Positions 60,482 to 64,000 of a DNA stretch of 64,000 bases are shown piece by piece. Source of the DNA: Mesonia sp008017825 (GTDB taxonomy: Bacteria > Bacteroidota > Bacteroidia > Flavobacteriales > Flavobacteriaceae); the NCBI RefSeq assembly GCF_008017825.1, contig NZ_VRLS01000052.1, forward strand, positions 124,001 to 188,000, in the 5' to 3' direction. The notes beneath the pieces are model-generated. The model did no database searches. It was not told the DNA's origin and saw nothing but the letters and a program-made list of their open reading frames with translations. Numbering within the stretch: the stretch's first letter is position 1; each line of letters starts with the position of its first letter. The position numbers were made by a program, and so were the translations under genes.

Positions 60482-61873
60482 TTAATCGTCGCTTATAGAA
60501 TCATCAGTAAGATCGCGTTGATAAGTTTCCGGAACAAAGAAAGCATTTACTATTATAGCAATAACTACAATTGCCAAGGGATAAATTAATCCTATATAAG
60601 GCGCCATGACTGCACTTACGATAAATGAAGTTTTAATAAGTTCGGTTACAAAAGTAGTAGCTCCACCTACCAAGCCGTTACCCATATTTTGGGCAAATCC
60701 CATACTGGTATAACGAATATTGGTAGGGAATAACTCTAACATAAACGCTCCTAAAGGTCCGTAAGTTGCAGCTCCTGCTACCGATAGTAAAAAACTAATT
60801 CCCATTAATTGAAGGGTTGCACTGGCGTTAATTTCATGAATTTCAGTAAGACCATCAGGGTTTCCTATTTCCATAAATAAATAGAAGGCCGTAGGTATAA
60901 GGATTAAACTAGCGATTAATCCTCCTAGAAGCACTTTTTTCCTTCCTATTTTATCACTTAAATGTCCAAAATATTGGTAGAAATAAGCACTACAAAACGT
61001 AACGACTGTAGTAATTAATAAAACGGTGGTTTCTGGCAATAAAACTGCTCGTTGTAAAAAGAAAAGTGTTACAAATAAACTGGTTTGCATCACGGTACTT
61101 TGTGCTGCATTACCTCCAAAAATAGCTTTGAATATTAATGCAATGTTTCCTTTAGCTTTAAAAGCATCTTTTACTGGAGATTTACTTGTTTTTCCTTGTT
61201 TTTTTAACTCTTCAAAAACTGGACTTTCATGTAACTTCTTTCTTGCAAAATAACTTAAGACTACTAAAACAGAACTTAATAAAAATGGAATACGCCATCC
61301 GTAACTAATAAAGTCTTCAGCACTCATAGAGCTTTGCACTAAATACACTACTAACAAACAAATTAATAAACCTAAAGGCACAGTTGCTTGGATAAATCCT
61401 GTATAAAATCCTCTTCTATTTTTAGGTGCGTGTTCTGCCACATAGATAACCGCACCTGCATATTCTCCACTAATAGCAAGACCTTGTAAAAGTCTAAATA
61501 CTAATAATAAAATTGGTGCTGCCCAACCAATGCTAGCAAAAGAGGGAATACAACCTATTAAAAAAGTAGAAGCTCCCATAATAATTAAGGAAAGTAAAAA
61601 AGAGTATTTTCTACCAATTCTATCTCCTATACTTCCAAATATTAACGATCCTATAGGTCTGATCATAAAAGAAGAAGCAACAACAGCTAAGGTTTCTAGA
61701 AAATGAGAACCATCGGCTGCAAAAAAGTTAACTGATAATGTACTTGCCATAATAATGGCTAAAAACATATCATACCATTCGATTAAAGTTCCCGCAGAAG
61801 AAGCAATAATAACGGTTAAAATATCATTTTTTTCTTCCTTTACGGAAGGAGTAATTTCATTCGTTGTTGTCAT
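60482..61873 (-). CDS. MFS transporter of the metabolite:H+ symporter (MHS) type
   Basis: The 463-aa protein has 12 predicted membrane helices, with FFAADGSHFLETLAVVASSFMIRPIGSLIFGSIGDRIGRKYSF, the FRLLQGLAISGEYAGAVIYVAEHAPKNRRG block and GHLSDKIGRKKVLLGG. These match MHS-family symporters for carboxylates, betaines or proline. The substrate is not readable. It follows the porin-like gene after 29 bp, so the pair probably imports one nutrient across both membranes. Confidence 0.9.
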   Translation of the reverse strand: MTTTNEITPSVKEEKNDILTVIIASSAGTLIEWYDMFLAIIMASTLSVNFFAADGSHFLETLAVVASSFMIRPIGSLIFGSIGDRIGRKYSFLLSLIIMGASTFLIGCIPSFASIGWAAPILLLVFRLLQGLAISGEYAGAVIYVAEHAPKNRRGFYTGFIQATVPLGLLICLLVVYLVQSSMSAEDFISYGWRIPFLLSSVLVVLSYFARKKLHESPVFEELKKQGKTSKSPVKDAFKAKGNIALIFKAIFGGNAAQSTVMQTSLFVTLFFLQRAVLLPETTVLLITTVVTFCSAYFYQYFGHLSDKIGRKKVLLGGLIASLILIPTAFYLFMEIGNPDGLTEIHEINASATLQLMGISFLLSVAGAATYGPLGAFMLELFPTNIRYTSMGFAQNMGNGLVGGATTFVTELIKTSFIVSAVMAPYIGLIYPLAIVVIAIIVNAFFVPETYQRDLTDDSISDD

Positions 61874-61902
61874 AGTTTAATAAGTTTAGTAGTTGATAAG
61901 GG

Positions 61903-63231
61903 TTAAAATGTAAAGAATGTGGCTAAATGAAAACGATTATTATTAACGGTAACTTCATTCCCGCTACCAGTTCCATCGATTTGAGCATCTCCCCACTCAG
62001 CAGCGGTATGCTCTATTTCGAATCTAAATTTTATAGATTTATTAAGTTTAAAGTCTATTCTAGGAACTACACGGTAAAGTTGGTTAATAGACCTTCCTCC
62101 TTCTGAAGCTGAAACCGCTCCCCACGCAGAGGTAACCCCATAAGTTGTAGCTACTGCTCCTTCTACAGGATCACTTACACCGTTGTTATTTACAAGTCCT
62201 GCATACAATCCTAAAGCAATTTTTTTATTTGTTAACTGCTGAAAATCTACCCAAGCGCTTTGGGTATTCATAGGTTTAAATACATCTACTTGGTCTGGTC
62301 TACTATAACCCACGTAACCCCCTAACATTACTAATGAAGATGCATTTTGCGCAAAAGTGTATGCGGCACTAACTTTTAAAGGTTTGGTTGTTAAGGCTGC
62401 ATAAGCCATCGTAGTAAAACTTTCTACTCTTTCATTAGATTTCTGAATAGCTTCTCCCGAACTTAATTGAGGTTTTAAATTTTCATATTGTTGAGCTATT
62501 CCTGCTACAAATTTTTCAGATTTATACTGTAACTGAAGATGTAATGAAGGCATCCCACTATTTCTATAAGCCGTATTATCTGGAGTGAAATCTCGTTGTG
62601 ATATGGCTGCAGCCATCACTTTAAATTTAGAATTTAATTGTTGAGTCAATCTAATTTGCGGATTTCTATTGAGTGCGAATATGGGAGATCCAGTACTATA
62701 ATTTACCACATTAGGTAAACATTCTAATACTACCATAGGATGCCAATATTGACCTAAACCCAATTGAGTAGTTTCCCAGTCTAGCATAATATAAGCATGA
62801 CGAAGCCTAAACTGATTAATGCCTCCTTCACTAGAGCCAAAAAACTCTCCCTCTAAAATTCCAGAGGTCTTTGCGTTCAGCACGTCTGGACCTTTTAATT
62901 TAATACCAGCTCTAGAAAGAACAGACAACATATGAAATTGTGAGGCATCGTTAATATCTTCTCCATTGATGTCTAATTGTTCATCTCTAGGATATAGAGG
63001 TACTAGGTTTTCTCCTGCTCCAATAACTTGACGTGTATCATAAAAAGCATCATGTCTTATAAAACCATAAAAATCAATATCGATTTTATCATCATCTACT
63101 AAGGGTTGATTGACTGGTTTAGCAATAGTGTCTTCTTTCTTTTCTAGATTAGATTTGGTCTGAGCTACACCCATTGAAAAGACAAAAAAGGTTACACCAA
63201 ATACATAGGGTTTTAGGTTAATAAACTTCAT
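61903..63231 (-). CDS. Porin-like outer-membrane protein
   Basis: The 442-aa protein has a signal peptide (ending GVAQ), a short linker, and a long beta-rich part: DIDFYGFIRHDAFYDTRQ, RLRHAYIMLDWETTQLGLGQYWHPM, FRFEIEHTAAEWGD, and a C-terminal strand ending in aromatic F (FHLATFFTF). This matches a family of 16- to 18-stranded porins found next to MFS transporters in Bacteroidetes. It is the first gene of a two-gene operon. An operator-like palindrome lies at its promoter. Confidence 0.88.
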   Translation of the reverse strand: MKFINLKPYVFGVTFFVFSMGVAQTKSNLEKKEDTIAKPVNQPLVDDDKIDIDFYGFIRHDAFYDTRQVIGAGENLVPLYPRDEQLDINGEDINDASQFHMLSVLSRAGIKLKGPDVLNAKTSGILEGEFFGSSEGGINQFRLRHAYIMLDWETTQLGLGQYWHPMVVLECLPNVVNYSTGSPIFALNRNPQIRLTQQLNSKFKVMAAAISQRDFTPDNTAYRNSGMPSLHLQLQYKSEKFVAGIAQQYENLKPQLSSGEAIQKSNERVESFTTMAYAALTTKPLKVSAAYTFAQNASSLVMLGGYVGYSRPDQVDVFKPMNTQSAWVDFQQLTNKKIALGLYAGLVNNNGVSDPVEGAVATTYGVTSAWGAVSASEGGRSINQLYRVVPRIDFKLNKSIKFRFEIEHTAAEWGDAQIDGTGSGNEVTVNNNRFHLATFFTF

Positions 63232-63258
63232 AAAGTAATTAATTAGGTTAAAAAACTA

Positions 63259-63289
63259 CTAACAAACGTTCGTTAGATTAACAAATGTA
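63259..63289 (-). promoter_or_regulatory. Promoter and operator-like palindrome for the porin-MFS operon
   Basis: On the minus strand TACATTTG (63289-63282) is a -7 element. Just downstream, at 63276-63259, lies CTAACGAACGTTTGTTAG, an 18-bp palindrome with one mismatch per half-site, similar to TetR/AcrR-type operators. The predicted start of transcription falls at its edge, so a bound repressor would block this promoter. Confidence 0.6.
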
Positions 63290-63450
63290 ATATTTTAAAC
63301 GAATTATTTTGTTAAAATGATTGTTTTTTAAAGAATTAATTAAATTAAAATCAGTTTAACCCACTTTAAGATGAGGATTTGATGTTTATGATATGCTCTA
63401 AAAATCACTCCAGAAGTGTCATTTCTAGAAGATTAAAGAAGATTTGAGCC

Positions 63451-63474
63451 AAAAAAACCTTTATAATAAAGGTT
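63451..63474 (-). terminator. Terminator downstream of the mscS-like gene
   Basis: On the minus strand AACCTTTA and TAAAGGTT pair with a 3-nt loop and are followed by T5. It lies about 150 bp after the stop at 63627. The rest of the 395-bp spacer (63232-63626) holds the operon promoter above and no ORF; a TGGTTAACCA palindrome lies at 63573-63582. Confidence 0.6.
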
Positions 63475-63626
63475 AATGTTGGATATACTAAAGTGATGAG
63501 ACGTGAATTTTAAAAACTCTCTTTGGATAAACAAGAAAAGTTAGTCAACTTAAGATTGCGAATTAATTACAATGGTTAACCACTTTAACTCTGGACTTGA
63601 AGGAAATTAATAAATTAAAAAAGTCA

Positions 63627-64000
63627 CTAATCATCTATTTTTGATAAAGAGTTTTTAGTTACTCCCTCTTGATAAATAGCACGTTTAGGAATTGGAATTT
63701 CTATCCCTTCTGCATCTAAGGCTTTTTTAACGGCTTCTAATTGTTCCCAGAAAGCAGGCCAATAATCAATAGATTCTACCCAACAGCGAACCACTACTTT
63801 CAAGTCGTAATCTCCTATTTCATCGAGCCAGACATCTGGCGCAGGAGATTCTATTACTTTGGGATGTTTTTTTAGTGTAGATATAATGATTTCTCTTATT
63901 GAGTCTATATTCACTTCATAAGAAAATTTAAGTTTTAAATCTATTCTTCGGTATTTTTCCATCGTGCGGTTATCTACATCACTGTTGGATAAATTCCCGT
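63627..64000 (-). CDS. C-terminal part of an MscS-family mechanosensitive channel (5' end outside window)
   Basis: The frame is open through base 64000: the residues before the Met at 63962 read GNLSNSDVDNRT, so the coding region starts outside the window. The visible part, with the upstream NLSNSDVDN (typical of the MscS beta domain) and YRRIDLKLKFSYEV, ends with the ALDAEGIEIPIPKRAIYQ block of the cytoplasmic vestibule. MscS channels release solutes under osmotic downshock at the inner membrane. The terminator is about 150 bp further. Confidence 0.9.
   Translation of the reverse strand, partial: GNLSNSDVDNRTMEKYRRIDLKLKFSYEVNIDSIREIIISTLKKHPKVIESPAPDVWLDEIGDYDLKVVVRCWVESIDYWPAFWEQLEAVKKALDAEGIEIPIPKRAIYQEGVTKNSLSKIDD

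Overview
The window is AT-rich chromosomal DNA from a flavobacterium, most likely a marine or environmental member of the Flavobacteriaceae. The evidence is type IX secretion (T9SS) sorting domains, promoters of the Bacteroidetes form TTG-N17-23-TAnnTTTG, an almost complete lack of Shine-Dalgarno sequences, a 287-aa Bacteroidetes-type primary sigma factor, and a FolK-deoxynucleoside kinase fusion. No prophage, IS element, CRISPR array, rRNA operon or replication origin was seen.

Region 1 (1-8.1 kb) is cell surface. It holds the end of a T9SS cargo protein, a two-gene unit of a tiny PID-CTERM-like protein plus a 1529-aa LamG-type T9SS adhesin, and an OmpA-family porin diverging from a shortened copy of its own barrel. 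Region 2 (8.3-19.8 kb) is almost all minus strand. It is framed by polysaccharide genes (wecB and a sugar-1-phosphate transferase at one end, wecC at the other) and contains a LysR/mdaB divergent pair, a T9SS SGNH hydrolase, a penicillin-binding-like serine hydrolase, two propeller lipoproteins and an unknown membrane protein.

Region 3 (20-35 kb) holds a secreted M28 peptidase, thyA, a TonB-like protein, the ergothioneine pair egtB-egtD, a class V aminotransferase with two tiny secreted ORFs, the tight 2TM-folA-fructosamine kinase operon, fabD, a large MG2/TonB-plug-type surface protein, and a divergent pair of a WbpE-like sugar aminotransferase and waaA. Region 4 (35-50 kb) holds small acidic lipoproteins, an acyl-CoA dehydrogenase-like flavoprotein, a tRNA-Gly/tRNA-Leu operon, mutS, a TrmH methyltransferase, folK-dNK, a queuosine precursor transporter-AsmA-sigma factor series, rpsU, a DUF2797 protein and a GH3-like protein.

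Region 5 (50-64 kb) holds the hemL/glucosaminidase/ACC-deaminase-like operon, a secreted S74 tail-fibre-like protein, hutU, envelope and stress proteins, an MFS transporter plus porin operon behind a TetR-type palindrome, and a truncated MscS channel gene at the window edge.

The least explained signals are a structured noncoding repeat in two copies (21.1 and 57.9 kb) whose apical hairpin differs in sequence but stays paired, with a second repeat nested in one copy; the PID-CTERM/LamG unit; the near-palindromic operator at the MFS-porin promoter; a candidate PLP partner for ergothioneine synthesis; and a recurring GC-rich word, CGCTTNCGCGGA. I found no clearly new multi-gene defence or mobile system.
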